This document shows, piece after piece, positions 35,314 to 44,141 of a stretch of DNA of 64,000 nt; within the stretch, counting starts at the first letter, position 1; each line of letters opens with the position of its first letter. The position numbers and the translations under genes were made by a program. The stretch is from positions 34,493 to 98,492 of the forward strand of contig JAEYRN010000036.1 of assembly GCA_023435565.1 (NCBI GenBank), in the 5' to 3' direction. This DNA comes from Bacillota bacterium (GTDB lineage Bacteria; Bacillota; UBA4882; UBA8346). The notes below the pieces were generated by a model. The model was not told the DNA's origin, did no database searches, and saw only the letters and a program-made list of their open reading frames with translations.

Positions 35314-35661
35314 ATGGATGTAAAACTGGGAAGACATTATTTTGCCGACTTATACTTGTGTCAGAAATGTCTTTGGGAAGATATAACTCAATTAACGGCA
35401 GAAATAGCCAAAAAATTGGCCGTAACTAAACTTAGTTTGGTAGTTCGAAATTCGGAACATCCAATAATTTTTATTAATTTTGAACTTGAAGCTGCTATAA
35501 TCCTAATTCAAATGTTTCCGGAATATAAATTTTTATCATTAGACTTCTTTTCATGGAATTCTAATTTAGATTTAACTAATATTAGTGAAAACTTAATTGA
35601 ATTATTTGCACCTCAAGTTGTGGCTGCTGAAACAAGATTTCGAGCTGAACATTTGAATTAG
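35314..35661 (+). CDS. SpeD-like protein lacking AdoMet decarboxylase catalytic residues
   Basis: A 115-residue protein. Its LGRHYFADLYLC start matches the first strand of S-adenosylmethionine decarboxylase (SpeD), and MFPEYKFLSLDFFSWN matches the segment that normally reads PEYGYAAVDVFTCG. The self-cleaving serine motif (SESH) that creates the pyruvoyl group is replaced by NFELEA, and the catalytic Cys of FTCG is replaced by W/N. So it should not process or decarboxylate. It could be a pseudoenzyme partner or a ligand-binding relic. ATG is likely at 35314 after GGGGAGGGC. It lies about 100 bases upstream of tldD. The homology is by eye and needs a profile search. Confidence 0.6.
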   Translation: MDVKLGRHYFADLYLCQKCLWEDITQLTAEIAKKLAVTKLSLVVRNSEHPIIFINFELEAAIILIQMFPEYKFLSLDFFSWNSNLDLTNISENLIELFAPQVVAAETRFRAEHLN

Positions 35662-35758
35662 CAAATCCTTATATTAAGTAACTTTAGAATAAACAAAAGT
35701 GAAGCGGGCAATCTAGATTTAACTAGCTACCATTAGGTTCCGTGAAAAGAGGTATTAA

Positions 35759-37240
35759 ATGAGAGTCGATTCAAACGACCATATAATTGAGTTCTGCCAT
35801 AAGCAGGCCAAAGATAAAGAACTTTATTTTATAGCGCGAATTCAAAGTCGAAAAGATTTGACGGTTACCATTAATAATGGTCGAACCGAAGGAATTAGTA
35901 CCGGAACATTGGAAGGGATCGGTATCCAAGTTTTTAATCAAAGGGGATTTATGGGGTTTGCCGCTGCCGACCAATTGGATTTGGAAGTAATCAAAGATTT
36001 ATTCGAAAAGGCTGTATTCCTTGCCAAACAGGCGGAAGTTTCTGAGGGTGAATCCAATCAAGAAATATTAAAAGTTCCACCCTTAAAAAAAAGGATTGAA
36101 ATTCAACAAGAGTATCCACATGGTAGTATACCTTTGAATGAGATAGAAAAACGTTTACAGTCTCTCAACCAAGAAATAGCAGCTATTGACCAGCGGTTAT
36201 CGGTTCGAACCTTAATGAGGTTAACGGACGAAGAATGGCGTATTGCCAGATCCGATGGGACTGATGTTATTTTCAATACACCCCGTTCTTCTGTATTTCA
36301 TGTGATTACCGCAAAATCCGGTTCACGGACAACTACAACTTATGCTAATCTTCCCGGGACTGATCTTAGAGTTATAATTAATCCTCAATATTTAAACCGT
36401 CTTAAAAAACGGGCTAAAAAAGCTGCTTACCTTAGTCTGGAACTTTTAACAGCTGAGGACCTTCCGGCCGGACACTATAAATTAGTAATCGATTATGCTC
36501 TGGCAAAAGGTTTGGCCCATGAAGCTTTCGGACATGCCGCTGAAACTGACGCCTTGGAAAGCTCAATTTTAGGAGAGAATGGCCGTATGAAGACGGGTAT
36601 GGTAGTGGCAAATCCAAAACTATCAATTATCGATGGTCCCATTGAGGGGGATTATGCCTATCAACCAGTCAGCGCGGTAGGCATAGAAAGGCAAACCGTA
36701 AAAATAGTCGATCATGGCGTACTCCGGGCGGGGTTAGCCGATATCTTTTCCGCTGCTAGAGCCGGGGTCCAATATACCGGGGCTGAGAGGGTTGAAAATT
36801 TTTATCACCTTCCCATTGCCAGGATGACTAATATTCGTATTGAGATTGATAACCCAATTCCTATTGATTTACCTATTGAAGAAATTAAACCGGATAACCT
36901 TTACAGGATCCTAATTGATAATGGATTGGCCAAACCTAACGAAAAAATAATATATTTAACCGGTTTTCAAGGAGGGCAGGTTAATCCGGCTTTTGGTGAT
37001 TTTGTTTTTCATTGTAGTGGAATTTATCTTTTAGGGGAAACACCGTTACTTTATAAACCGGCTATTTTTAGCGGTAAAATACTTTCGGTACTCCAGTCGG
37101 TGATGACCGCTCTAGGCCCCTTACAAATAGATGCAATGGGCACTTGTGGCAAAATGGGGCAAGGAGTACCCAGTTGTGGCGGTTCACATCTATTTTTAGT
37201 AATTGCAGAAAACCCTGAGATTATGATTGGGGGTAAATAA
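35759..37240 (+). CDS. tldD: TldD, metallopeptidase subunit of TldD/TldE
   Basis: A 493-residue U62-family peptidase subunit. The zinc site HEAFGHAAETD (HExxxH) is intact and a Cys/Gly-rich end (GTCGKMGQGVPSCGGSHL) is typical. TldD and TldE form a heterodimer that digests unfolded peptides and matures some microcins and modified peptides. AAAGAGG precedes the ATG. tldE follows after 3 bases. No peptide precursor gene was recognised nearby. Confidence 0.95.
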   Translation: MRVDSNDHIIEFCHKQAKDKELYFIARIQSRKDLTVTINNGRTEGISTGTLEGIGIQVFNQRGFMGFAAADQLDLEVIKDLFEKAVFLAKQAEVSEGESNQEILKVPPLKKRIEIQQEYPHGSIPLNEIEKRLQSLNQEIAAIDQRLSVRTLMRLTDEEWRIARSDGTDVIFNTPRSSVFHVITAKSGSRTTTTYANLPGTDLRVIINPQYLNRLKKRAKKAAYLSLELLTAEDLPAGHYKLVIDYALAKGLAHEAFGHAAETDALESSILGENGRMKTGMVVANPKLSIIDGPIEGDYAYQPVSAVGIERQTVKIVDHGVLRAGLADIFSAARAGVQYTGAERVENFYHLPIARMTNIRIEIDNPIPIDLPIEEIKPDNLYRILIDNGLAKPNEKIIYLTGFQGGQVNPAFGDFVFHCSGIYLLGETPLLYKPAIFSGKILSVLQSVMTALGPLQIDAMGTCGKMGQGVPSCGGSHLFLVIAENPEIMIGGK

Positions 37241-37243
37241 AAA

Positions 37244-38551
37244 TTGGAATTATTTCAAAAGTTAATCGACATGCTATTCGATTATTCCAAAAGTGACGCT
37301 GATTTGGAGGATTGGCGTTTTGACCTCCATGAAACGAAAGGGTTGGAAATAGGCTTAAAAGATAACCGTATTGGTGGACCTTATTCAACGCCCGCTTATA
37401 AAAGGAGTACTTCCGGGGAGCTATATTTAATATGGAAAGGTCAACGTTTTAGCTCAACCAAATTGGATCTCAAATCAATTGAGACTTTTTATGATAATAT
37501 CGATACATGGAAGGCGACTGCTTATCATGATCCGGATGGGGCCGGACTTTATACTCCTAAAGAAATACCAAATGTTTTAGTGGAGGATATGCAAGTAAAA
37601 ACTATAATTGGGGAAGAAATTCATAGAGCTTTTGAACTTTTGAACCAGGGAAAGCAAAGATTATTAGGTATGGGACTCCGCAAGGTCGATGGAAAGCTCA
37701 AGTGTTATGAAGATTTAAGAACATTAGCCAATTCCCAAGGGTTGCAAAAGCGATATACTCAAACACCGATTGAATTTTATTTTGAAGTTAATGACAGTTT
37801 CAGCCGTTTTTATCAGGAAAAAAGGTGGCCTAACGAATCAGAAATTAATCGAATCATTGAAGAAACCGGCCGGTTCGGTACACTATTGGAAAAACCAGCT
37901 CCCACTTTAAAATCCGGCCCTCTTAAATTACTTTTTCCACCGGATATATTTGAAGCTTTTTTAGGACATTTCTTAATCAATAATTTATATGGCAGCTTGG
38001 TAGTGAATCGACAAAGCCGGTTTTCAATCGAAGATTTTCAAAATCACACTCAAGTTTTAAGAGACGATTTGGAATTAAAACTAAATAATTTACTTCCTTG
38101 GCGTTCGTTTACCTATCCATGTACTAATGAAGGAATTCCTGGCGGTGAAATCAGTATAATCAAAGATGGTTGCTTACAAACCCCCATTCTTAGCGTTAAA
38201 TATGGAAAAAAAATAGGATTACCACCTACACCGCTCCCGGCAGGCGGTCGGGGAATATTTTTAAGGACCGGTTCCAAACTGTTACCATGGGAAGAACTTA
38301 TTAAAACAATTGATCGCGGTATGATTGTTTTATCAGTATTAGGCCTTCATACTCAGGATTCAAGCTCCGGCAGTTTTTCACTCACCGCCGACCAAGGTTT
38401 ATTAGTGGAAAATGGACAAATAATTGGTAAAACTAAAGCGGTAATCAATGGTGATTTCTTAAATTCATTGACCACAATGGATAGCCAGTTTGTAGTCGTA
38501 GAGGGAGAAGATAATCCGGGTTATTTAATGACTGCTACTGCTTCGGTTTAA
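37244..38551 (+). CDS. tldE: TldE/PmbA, non-metal partner subunit
   Basis: A 435-residue paralogue of TldD without the HExxxH site. Typical parts: LKDNRIGGPYSTPAYKRSTS near the start, GSLVVNRQSRFS and the C-terminal SSGSFSLTADQGLLVENGQI (SGxFS motif). TTG start, three bases after the tldD stop, so the two are tightly coupled. With TldD it forms the proteolytic heterodimer. A terminator follows at 38653. Confidence 0.93.
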   Translation: MELFQKLIDMLFDYSKSDADLEDWRFDLHETKGLEIGLKDNRIGGPYSTPAYKRSTSGELYLIWKGQRFSSTKLDLKSIETFYDNIDTWKATAYHDPDGAGLYTPKEIPNVLVEDMQVKTIIGEEIHRAFELLNQGKQRLLGMGLRKVDGKLKCYEDLRTLANSQGLQKRYTQTPIEFYFEVNDSFSRFYQEKRWPNESEINRIIEETGRFGTLLEKPAPTLKSGPLKLLFPPDIFEAFLGHFLINNLYGSLVVNRQSRFSIEDFQNHTQVLRDDLELKLNNLLPWRSFTYPCTNEGIPGGEISIIKDGCLQTPILSVKYGKKIGLPPTPLPAGGRGIFLRTGSKLLPWEELIKTIDRGMIVLSVLGLHTQDSSSGSFSLTADQGLLVENGQIIGKTKAVINGDFLNSLTTMDSQFVVVEGEDNPGYLMTATASV

Positions 38552-38652
38552 ACAACGGATTGATGTCTTAGTTCTATAGTAAGTTCATACGGTTATCTCC
38601 AAGGACAAAAGAAGTTAATTTCGTTTGTAAGTATTTATTTAATAGTTTAATT

Positions 38653-38694
38653 AACCGGGGTTCTTTAGGAAAATAAAAGGAAGCCGGTTTTTTT
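38653..38694 (+). terminator. Rho-independent terminator of tldDE
   Basis: AACCGG pairs with CCGGTT over a ~25-base loop containing a GGTTC/GGAAG partial pair, followed by T-run. Confidence 0.75.
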
Positions 38695-38893
38695 AATGAA
38701 AAATTTATATTTGGGGAAAAGCCTATTATTGCCTATAAAGTTTTGAAAAATTATTATTAAAATGACATAAAATTGACTCAGTCGATAAATGAATGAAGTA
38801 CCCAATATTAAGGTTAAACCTTGACAAGATCTTGACAACAATAAGCTTCTCATATATTCTTTTAAGGTAGGCTAAAAAAAGTGGGGAATAATA

Positions 38894-39091
38894 ATGTGGA
38901 TGGTTGTTTATATAGCCCCTAACCGTAAGGTTGCTTCCATTCTTAAAGAATTATTGGAGACTGAGGGAATCTTGGTTAAGCTGAAAGAATCAAAAGTAAC
39001 GGTTAAAGAAGAAAAGAATATCGAGGTGATGGTATCGGAGATGGAAGTTGAAGAAGCTAACGAAGTTATTAATAATGCCTTACAAAGATAG
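38894..39091 (+). CDS. Small conserved protein (65 aa), DUF2007-like
   Basis: A 65-residue alpha/beta protein. WMVVYIAPNRKVASILKELL and a C-terminal MEVEEANEVINNALQR fit the DUF2007-type fold of small signal-transducing-like proteins. Small proteins of this kind are often found next to accD in clostridia, as here. The function is unknown. The ATG follows GGGGAATAAT with a weak ribosome site. Confidence 0.8.
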   Translation: MWMVVYIAPNRKVASILKELLETEGILVKLKESKVTVKEEKNIEVMVSEMEVEEANEVINNALQR

Positions 39092-39229
39092 AAGCAGGAT
39101 TCTTGAATTTTTTCGCGAATATTGCTTCTTTTGTAATACAATATATAATTTTGTTTTACCGTCGTAATTTTAATTGAAATTTTCCCGTTGTTTTCATCAT
39201 CGATACGGGGCTGAATAGGAGTGGAGTTT

Positions 39230-40117
39230 TTGTTAAAAGACTTGTTTAAAACAAAACCCAAATATATTACTGTAAAGTCAGATCGGGAACTCCAGCAGGG
39301 AGTGGAAGCTTCGGTAGAAAAAAAAGAAATCCCGGATGGATTATGGGTCAAGTGTAATCGTTGTAATCAAATAACTTACCATAAGGATATTGAAAAAAAT
39401 TTAAAGGTCTGTCCGAAATGTAGTTTTCATTTTCGGATTAATGCCAAGGAACGGTTAAAATTATTAGTTGATGATGGCGGATTTGAAGAAACTGAGGCCA
39501 ATTTAAAAACGGTAAACTTTTTGAATTTTCCCGAATACGACAGTAAACTAAAAAAATCCCAAAAAGTTACCGATCTCACGGAAGCCGCAATTACCGGACG
39601 AGCATTAATCAGTGGAATTCCTGTGATTTTGGCTATTATTGATTTTAATTTTGTTGGAGGTTCAATGGGTTCGGTGGTAGGAGAGAAGATTACCCGGGCT
39701 ATTGAATTAGCAATATCCACTAAATTACCTTTTATAGCTGTATCAGGAGGCGGAGGCGGAGCCAGAATGCACGAAGGCATTGTTTCTTTGATGCAAATGG
39801 CCAAAACCAGCCAAGCCTTGAACAAACTCTCAGAAGCCGGATGTTTATATATTTCGGTTTTAACTGATCCTACTATGGGTGGAATCTTTGCCAGTTTTGC
39901 CTCATTAGGCGATATTACTATCGCTGAACCGGATGCTTTGATTGGTTTCGCCGGCCCCCGGGTTATCCAACAAACGATTCGGCAAACGTTACCTGCCGGA
40001 TTTCAAACATCCCAATTTCTGTTAGAACATGGAATAATTGATATGATTGTTCAGCGTAAGGATTTGAAGTCTACCCTCACTCAGCTCGTCAAATTTCATC
40101 ACACGGAGGTTAAGTAA
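39230..40117 (+). CDS. accD: Acetyl-CoA carboxylase carboxyltransferase beta subunit
   Basis: Zinc-ribbon subunit that, with AccA, transfers carboxyl from biotin to acetyl-CoA for fatty acid synthesis. 295 residues. The N-terminal four-Cys zinc ribbon (CNRCNQ...CPKC) and crotonase-like SGGGGARMHEGIVSLMQMAK and GFAGPRVIQQTI are present. The TTG at 39230 is chosen: AGGAG lies eight bases upstream and it yields the family start MLKDLF. GTG at 39221 overlaps the ribosome site. It overlaps accA by 1 base. Biotin carboxylase and carrier subunits (accC, accB) are not in the window. Confidence 0.96.
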   Translation: MLKDLFKTKPKYITVKSDRELQQGVEASVEKKEIPDGLWVKCNRCNQITYHKDIEKNLKVCPKCSFHFRINAKERLKLLVDDGGFEETEANLKTVNFLNFPEYDSKLKKSQKVTDLTEAAITGRALISGIPVILAIIDFNFVGGSMGSVVGEKITRAIELAISTKLPFIAVSGGGGGARMHEGIVSLMQMAKTSQALNKLSEAGCLYISVLTDPTMGGIFASFASLGDITIAEPDALIGFAGPRVIQQTIRQTLPAGFQTSQFLLEHGIIDMIVQRKDLKSTLTQLVKFHHTEVK

Positions 40118-41085
40118 TGGGTAGTAATATCGGTCCGATTTTTGAATTTGAAAAACCTGTTGTTGAATTAGAAAAGCAGATCGATGAAATCAGGCGTTTT
40201 GCCCAGGAAAAAAATATTGATATGACTAGTCAGATCACGATTATGGAGCAAAAGGCCGAATCACTTCGGTCTGAGGTTTATAGTAATCTCAATTCCTGGC
40301 AGCGGATTCAAATTGCAAGACACCCCAAACGCCCGACTTGCCTGGATTATATTGGTATTATTTTTAAAGACTTTGTAGAATTGCACGGTGATCGTCTTTA
40401 TCGTGATGATCCGGCAATGGTTGGAGGTATTGCTTATCTGGATAACATTCCGGTTACAGTTATTGGACAGCAAAAAGGGCGAGATACTAAAGAGAATATT
40501 TATCGTAACTTCGGATTGCCACACCCCGAAGGATACCGTAAAGCTTTACGTTTGATGAAACAAGCCGAAAAGTTTAACCGCCCGGTAATCTGCTTGGTGG
40601 ATGTAGTAGGCGCTTATCCCGGTATTGAAGCTGAGGAAAGGGGACAAGGTGAAGCTGTTGCTCGAAACATTCGTGAGATGGCAAACTTAACGGTCCCGGT
40701 AATTGCGGTAATTACCGGTGAGGGAGGTAGTGGTGGCGCATTAGCGGTCGGTGTGGGAAACAGAGTGTTGATAATGGAAAATGCCTATTATTCGGTAATT
40801 TCACCCGAAGGTTGCGCCTCCATTCTTTGGAAAGATGCTTCTAGGGCTGCCGAAGCTGCCGAGGCCCTTCAAATAAGTGCCGAACACCTGTTGAAAATGG
40901 GTATCGTCGATGAGATTATTCCCGAACCTTTGGGTGGAGCCCATAAAAACCCTCTTGAATCAGCCCAAAATCTGAAAGAGGTTATCATTAAAAATTTGCA
41001 CCCGCTTCTGCACTTGTCAGTCGCGGCATTATTGGAAGATCGTTATCAACGTTTCCGCGGGTATGGCCATTTTTCCGTGAAATAA
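40117..41085 (+). CDS. accA: Acetyl-CoA carboxylase carboxyltransferase alpha subunit
   Basis: Partner of AccD. 322 residues with the family landmarks: N-terminal helix, HPKRPTCLDYIG, ELHGDRLYRDDPAMVGGIA, GRDTKENIYRNFGLPHPEGY and GEGGSGGALAVGVGN. Its ATG overlaps the accD stop. pfkA follows after 16 bases, so accDA-pfkA-pyk appear to form one transcript that couples glycolysis to lipid precursor supply. Confidence 0.97.
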   Translation: MGSNIGPIFEFEKPVVELEKQIDEIRRFAQEKNIDMTSQITIMEQKAESLRSEVYSNLNSWQRIQIARHPKRPTCLDYIGIIFKDFVELHGDRLYRDDPAMVGGIAYLDNIPVTVIGQQKGRDTKENIYRNFGLPHPEGYRKALRLMKQAEKFNRPVICLVDVVGAYPGIEAEERGQGEAVARNIREMANLTVPVIAVITGEGGSGGALAVGVGNRVLIMENAYYSVISPEGCASILWKDASRAAEAAEALQISAEHLLKMGIVDEIIPEPLGGAHKNPLESAQNLKEVIIKNLHPLLHLSVAALLEDRYQRFRGYGHFSVK

Positions 41086-41101
41086 GTAGGGAGGAGTTCT
41101 T

Positions 41102-42088
41102 ATGAAGATCGGTATCTTAACCAGCGGAGGAGACGCTCCTGGGATGAATGCCGCCATCAGAGCGATCGTGCGTAAAGCCCTTTATCATGATTGTCAAGTT
41201 TATGGGATTAAAAGGGGTTATTGCGGGCTTTTAAATGGTGAAATTATCCCGATGAATTCCCGGTCGGTTGGGGATATTCTGCAACGGGGGGGCACCATTT
41301 TACAATCGGCCCGATGTCCAGAGTTCAGTACTCCCGAAGGCCAAGAAAAGGCTAAAGAACAGTTATCAAATTTGGGTCTGAACGGTTTAATTGTAATTGG
41401 CGGCGACGGTTCTTTTCGAGGGGCTCAAGTCATTAATAAAATGGGATTTCAAACTGTAGGCATTCCTGCTACGATTGATAATGATATTGCTTGTACAGAT
41501 TTTTCCATTGGTTTCGATACCGCAGTTAACACTGTTCTTGATGCTATGAACAAAATCCGTGACACCGCCTTTTCCCATAACCGGGTGTATGTGGTGGAAG
41601 TAATGGGAAAAACTTCGGGCTTTATTGCGGTAGCAGCAGGTCTTACCGGAGGGGCTGAGGCGATTCTAATTCCAGAAGTATCTTTTGATTTGGATGAAAT
41701 ATGTAGTCAACTAAAGCGAAGCGCTCAATCTGGGAAAGCTCACAGTATTATCTTGGTAGCCGAGGGCTTGAATGGAGACCCTAAAGATGTTGAGAAATCA
41801 AGCGGCTTTATTGTTGGCGACTATATTCGTAACCATACTGGTTGCGATACAAGGATTACAGTATTGGGCCATATCCAAAGGGGCGGTATGCCTACATTTT
41901 TTGATCGTCAACTTGGTACTCTAATGGGCGCTAAAGCTGTTGATCTTTTATTGAAGGGTGCAACTGAGAAAATGGTGGGTTTTACCGGTAATCGGATTCA
42001 GGTTTTTGATATTAATAATGCGATTAAAACTAAAAAGACTATTGATTATAGCGAACTAGAGCTTGCTCATGTTATGGCCGGGCTTTAA
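41102..42088 (+). CDS. pfkA: 6-phosphofructokinase (ATP)
   Basis: Commits fructose 6-phosphate to glycolysis. 328 residues. ATP site GILTSGGDAPGMNAAIRAIV and GGDGSFRGA; the Gly after GGD-G-S (rather than Asn/Lys) fits an ATP enzyme. Catalytic segment PATIDNDIACTDFSIGFDTA contains the Asp base. GGAGG precedes the ATG. pyk follows 18 bases later. Confidence 0.97.
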   Translation: MKIGILTSGGDAPGMNAAIRAIVRKALYHDCQVYGIKRGYCGLLNGEIIPMNSRSVGDILQRGGTILQSARCPEFSTPEGQEKAKEQLSNLGLNGLIVIGGDGSFRGAQVINKMGFQTVGIPATIDNDIACTDFSIGFDTAVNTVLDAMNKIRDTAFSHNRVYVVEVMGKTSGFIAVAAGLTGGAEAILIPEVSFDLDEICSQLKRSAQSGKAHSIILVAEGLNGDPKDVEKSSGFIVGDYIRNHTGCDTRITVLGHIQRGGMPTFFDRQLGTLMGAKAVDLLLKGATEKMVGFTGNRIQVFDINNAIKTKKTIDYSELELAHVMAGL

Positions 42089-42106
42089 TAGGGATAGGAG
42101 GATTTC

Positions 42107-43528
42107 TTGAAAAAGACTAAGATAATCTGTACTTTAGGCCCAGCTAGCTCTGATCCGGTAATTCTTGAAAAAATGATTAATGCTGGGATGAATATAGCCC
42201 GCTTAAATTTTTCGCATGGGGCATATGAAGAACATGCTTATCGTATAAAATTGATTCGTCAAGTGGCCGCCAAACTTGGAAAATCAGTTGGAATTCTTGC
42301 GGACCTTCAAGGCCCAAAAATTAGAATCGGTAAATTGCAGGAGGAACCATTTATCCTGAATGATGGCGACCAAGTATACCTAACAATAGATCAGGCAAAG
42401 GGTCGAACCCAAGGATATGTCTATGTCGATTATCCATCGTTAATAATTGATGTTGTAATTGGCGGTAAAATATTTTTAGCCGATGGTATGATTCAACTAC
42501 GAATTATTGAAATTGGCGAAACTGATCTAAAATGTGAAGTTGTTAGTGGGGGAGAACTTACTTCCAAAAAAGGTGTGACTTTGCCGGGAGTTTCAGTAAA
42601 TCTTCCAGCCTTAATGGAAAAGGACCGTTCCGATTTGGAATTTGTCATCAAGGAACAGGTTGATTTGATTGCAATTTCTTTTGCCAGGAAGGCGGAACAT
42701 ATTAAAGAGATTAGAGAATTGGTCAATAGCTTAGGTGGCGACCAATTTTTAATCGCTAAAATTGAAAATGAGGAAGGGCTTAATAATAGTGAAGAAATAT
42801 TAGGGGTTGCCGACGGAATCATGGTTGCTCGGGGAGACCTTGGTGTTGAGGTCCCTCCGGAAGAAGTACCGTTAATTCAGAAATATTTAATTGAAATTTG
42901 TAATAAAGCTGGTAAACCTGTGATTACCGCCACTGAAATGCTGGAATCAATGATCCGAAACCCCAGACCCACCAGGGCTGAAATAACTGATGTAGCGCAT
43001 GCTATTATGGATGGAACTGATGCTATTATGCTTTCAGCAGAAACAGCTGTGGGAAAGTTTCCGGTAGCCGCTGTCAATATTATGTCAAGAGTGGCAGAAA
43101 GAATTGAATCCTCTTTAAAATATGAAAAAATTTTGGCTACAAAACGAATCGGTTCTTTTGGGACCGTAGCCGACGCAATTAGTCATGCTACTTGTCAAAC
43201 CGCGATGGACCTTAAAGCTGCCGCAATTATTACTTCTACTCAATCGGGCAGTACAGCCAGGATGGTATCCAAGTATCGTTCTCCAGCGCCGATTGTAGCG
43301 GTGACTCCATCTGAGAGGGTTGCCCAACAATTGACCATCTCTTGGGGTGTCAATCCGGTGTTAGCTCCGGTTGCTGCAAATATTGATGAGATGCTTGACC
43401 TCAGTATTGAAGGAGCTAAAAAGGCCGGATTTATCAAAGAAAACGACCTTATTGTGATTACCGCAGGTGTTCGTACCGGAGAGCCGGGTTCGACCAATCT
43501 CTTACAAGTCTTAACTGTAGATGCTTAA
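42107..43528 (+). CDS. pyk: Pyruvate kinase
   Basis: Makes pyruvate and ATP from phosphoenolpyruvate. 473 residues, so it lacks the extra C-terminal PEP-utiliser domain seen in many Bacillus enzymes. Landmarks: TKIICTLGPASSDP, the A/B domains, KIENEEGLNN with the active Lys, MVARGDLGVEVPPEEV, and TATEMLESMIRNPRPTRAE. TTG start after GGAGGATTTC. trxA starts just after its end. Confidence 0.97.
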   Translation: MKKTKIICTLGPASSDPVILEKMINAGMNIARLNFSHGAYEEHAYRIKLIRQVAAKLGKSVGILADLQGPKIRIGKLQEEPFILNDGDQVYLTIDQAKGRTQGYVYVDYPSLIIDVVIGGKIFLADGMIQLRIIEIGETDLKCEVVSGGELTSKKGVTLPGVSVNLPALMEKDRSDLEFVIKEQVDLIAISFARKAEHIKEIRELVNSLGGDQFLIAKIENEEGLNNSEEILGVADGIMVARGDLGVEVPPEEVPLIQKYLIEICNKAGKPVITATEMLESMIRNPRPTRAEITDVAHAIMDGTDAIMLSAETAVGKFPVAAVNIMSRVAERIESSLKYEKILATKRIGSFGTVADAISHATCQTAMDLKAAAIITSTQSGSTARMVSKYRSPAPIVAVTPSERVAQQLTISWGVNPVLAPVAANIDEMLDLSIEGAKKAGFIKENDLIVITAGVRTGEPGSTNLLQVLTVDA

Positions 43529-43550
43529 CTTCAAAAAGGGAGAGATTATA

Positions 43551-43865
43551 ATGAATAATTATGATCAGAGCAATTTTAAAAGCGCGGTCCTTAATTCCAA
43601 AGAGCCGGTATTAGTTGATTTTTGGGCGCCTTGGTGCGGCCCTTGCCGGATGGTGGCTCCAGTAGTTGAGGAAATTGCTAACGAATATAAAGGTAAAATT
43701 CAAGTGGGAAAGATAAATGTGGATGAAAGTCCTGAAATAGCCTCGGAATACGGAATTATGAGCATACCTAGTATTATTCTTTTTGTTAAAGGCGCTCCCG
43801 TATTTAATATAGTCGGGTTTCATCAAAAAAAAGAAATTGTTGCGGAAATAAATAAACACATATAA
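43551..43865 (+). CDS. trxA: Thioredoxin
   Basis: Small thiol-disulfide reductant. 104 residues, with the classic WAPWCGPCRMVAP active site and cis-Pro loop (GIMSIPSIILFVKG). ATG at 43551 follows AAAGGGAGAG; the upstream in-frame ATG at 43521 lies inside pyk and has no ribosome site. Last gene of the pfkA-pyk stretch. Confidence 0.96.
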   Translation: MNNYDQSNFKSAVLNSKEPVLVDFWAPWCGPCRMVAPVVEEIANEYKGKIQVGKINVDESPEIASEYGIMSIPSIILFVKGAPVFNIVGFHQKKEIVAEINKHI

Positions 43866-43923
43866 TTAATATAATCTATTACAAACTTTTGCAGTACGAA
43901 AATTGGTGTTTATGAAAAAACAG

Positions 43924-43953
43924 TTGACAATTATTATTAATTTAACTTATAAT
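43924..43953 (+). promoter_or_regulatory. Promoter of the S-box/metK unit
   Basis: TTGACA (43924-43929) and TATAAT (43948-43953), 18 bases apart, about 20 bases before the riboswitch. Confidence 0.88.
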
Positions 43954-43973
43954 TTAATCGTTAAAATTTAATA

Positions 43974-44121
43974 CTCATCAAGAGAGGTGGAGGGAAAGGG
44001 CCCGATGAAACCCGGCAACCCGAGAATGAGTCTATTCGTTGGGTGCCAATTCCCCCAGAGGATTCTGGAAGATGAGCTAGTTTAGTGTCTTCCCCTTCCA
44101 TTCTGGAAGGGTTATTTTATT
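43974..44121 (+). promoter_or_regulatory. SAM-I (S-box) riboswitch with terminator
   Basis: The aptamer runs from P1 (CTCATC at 43974) to GATGAG (ends 44076). The core AGAGAGGTGGAGGGAAAGGG CCCGATGAAACCCGGCAACC is diagnostic for the S-box. An intrinsic terminator (CCCTTCCA/TGGAAGGG, 44093-44111, then T-run) follows. High SAM would stop transcription before metK, which makes SAM. Confidence 0.97.
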
Positions 44122-44141
44122 TTAAGGGAGATGGTTATTAA

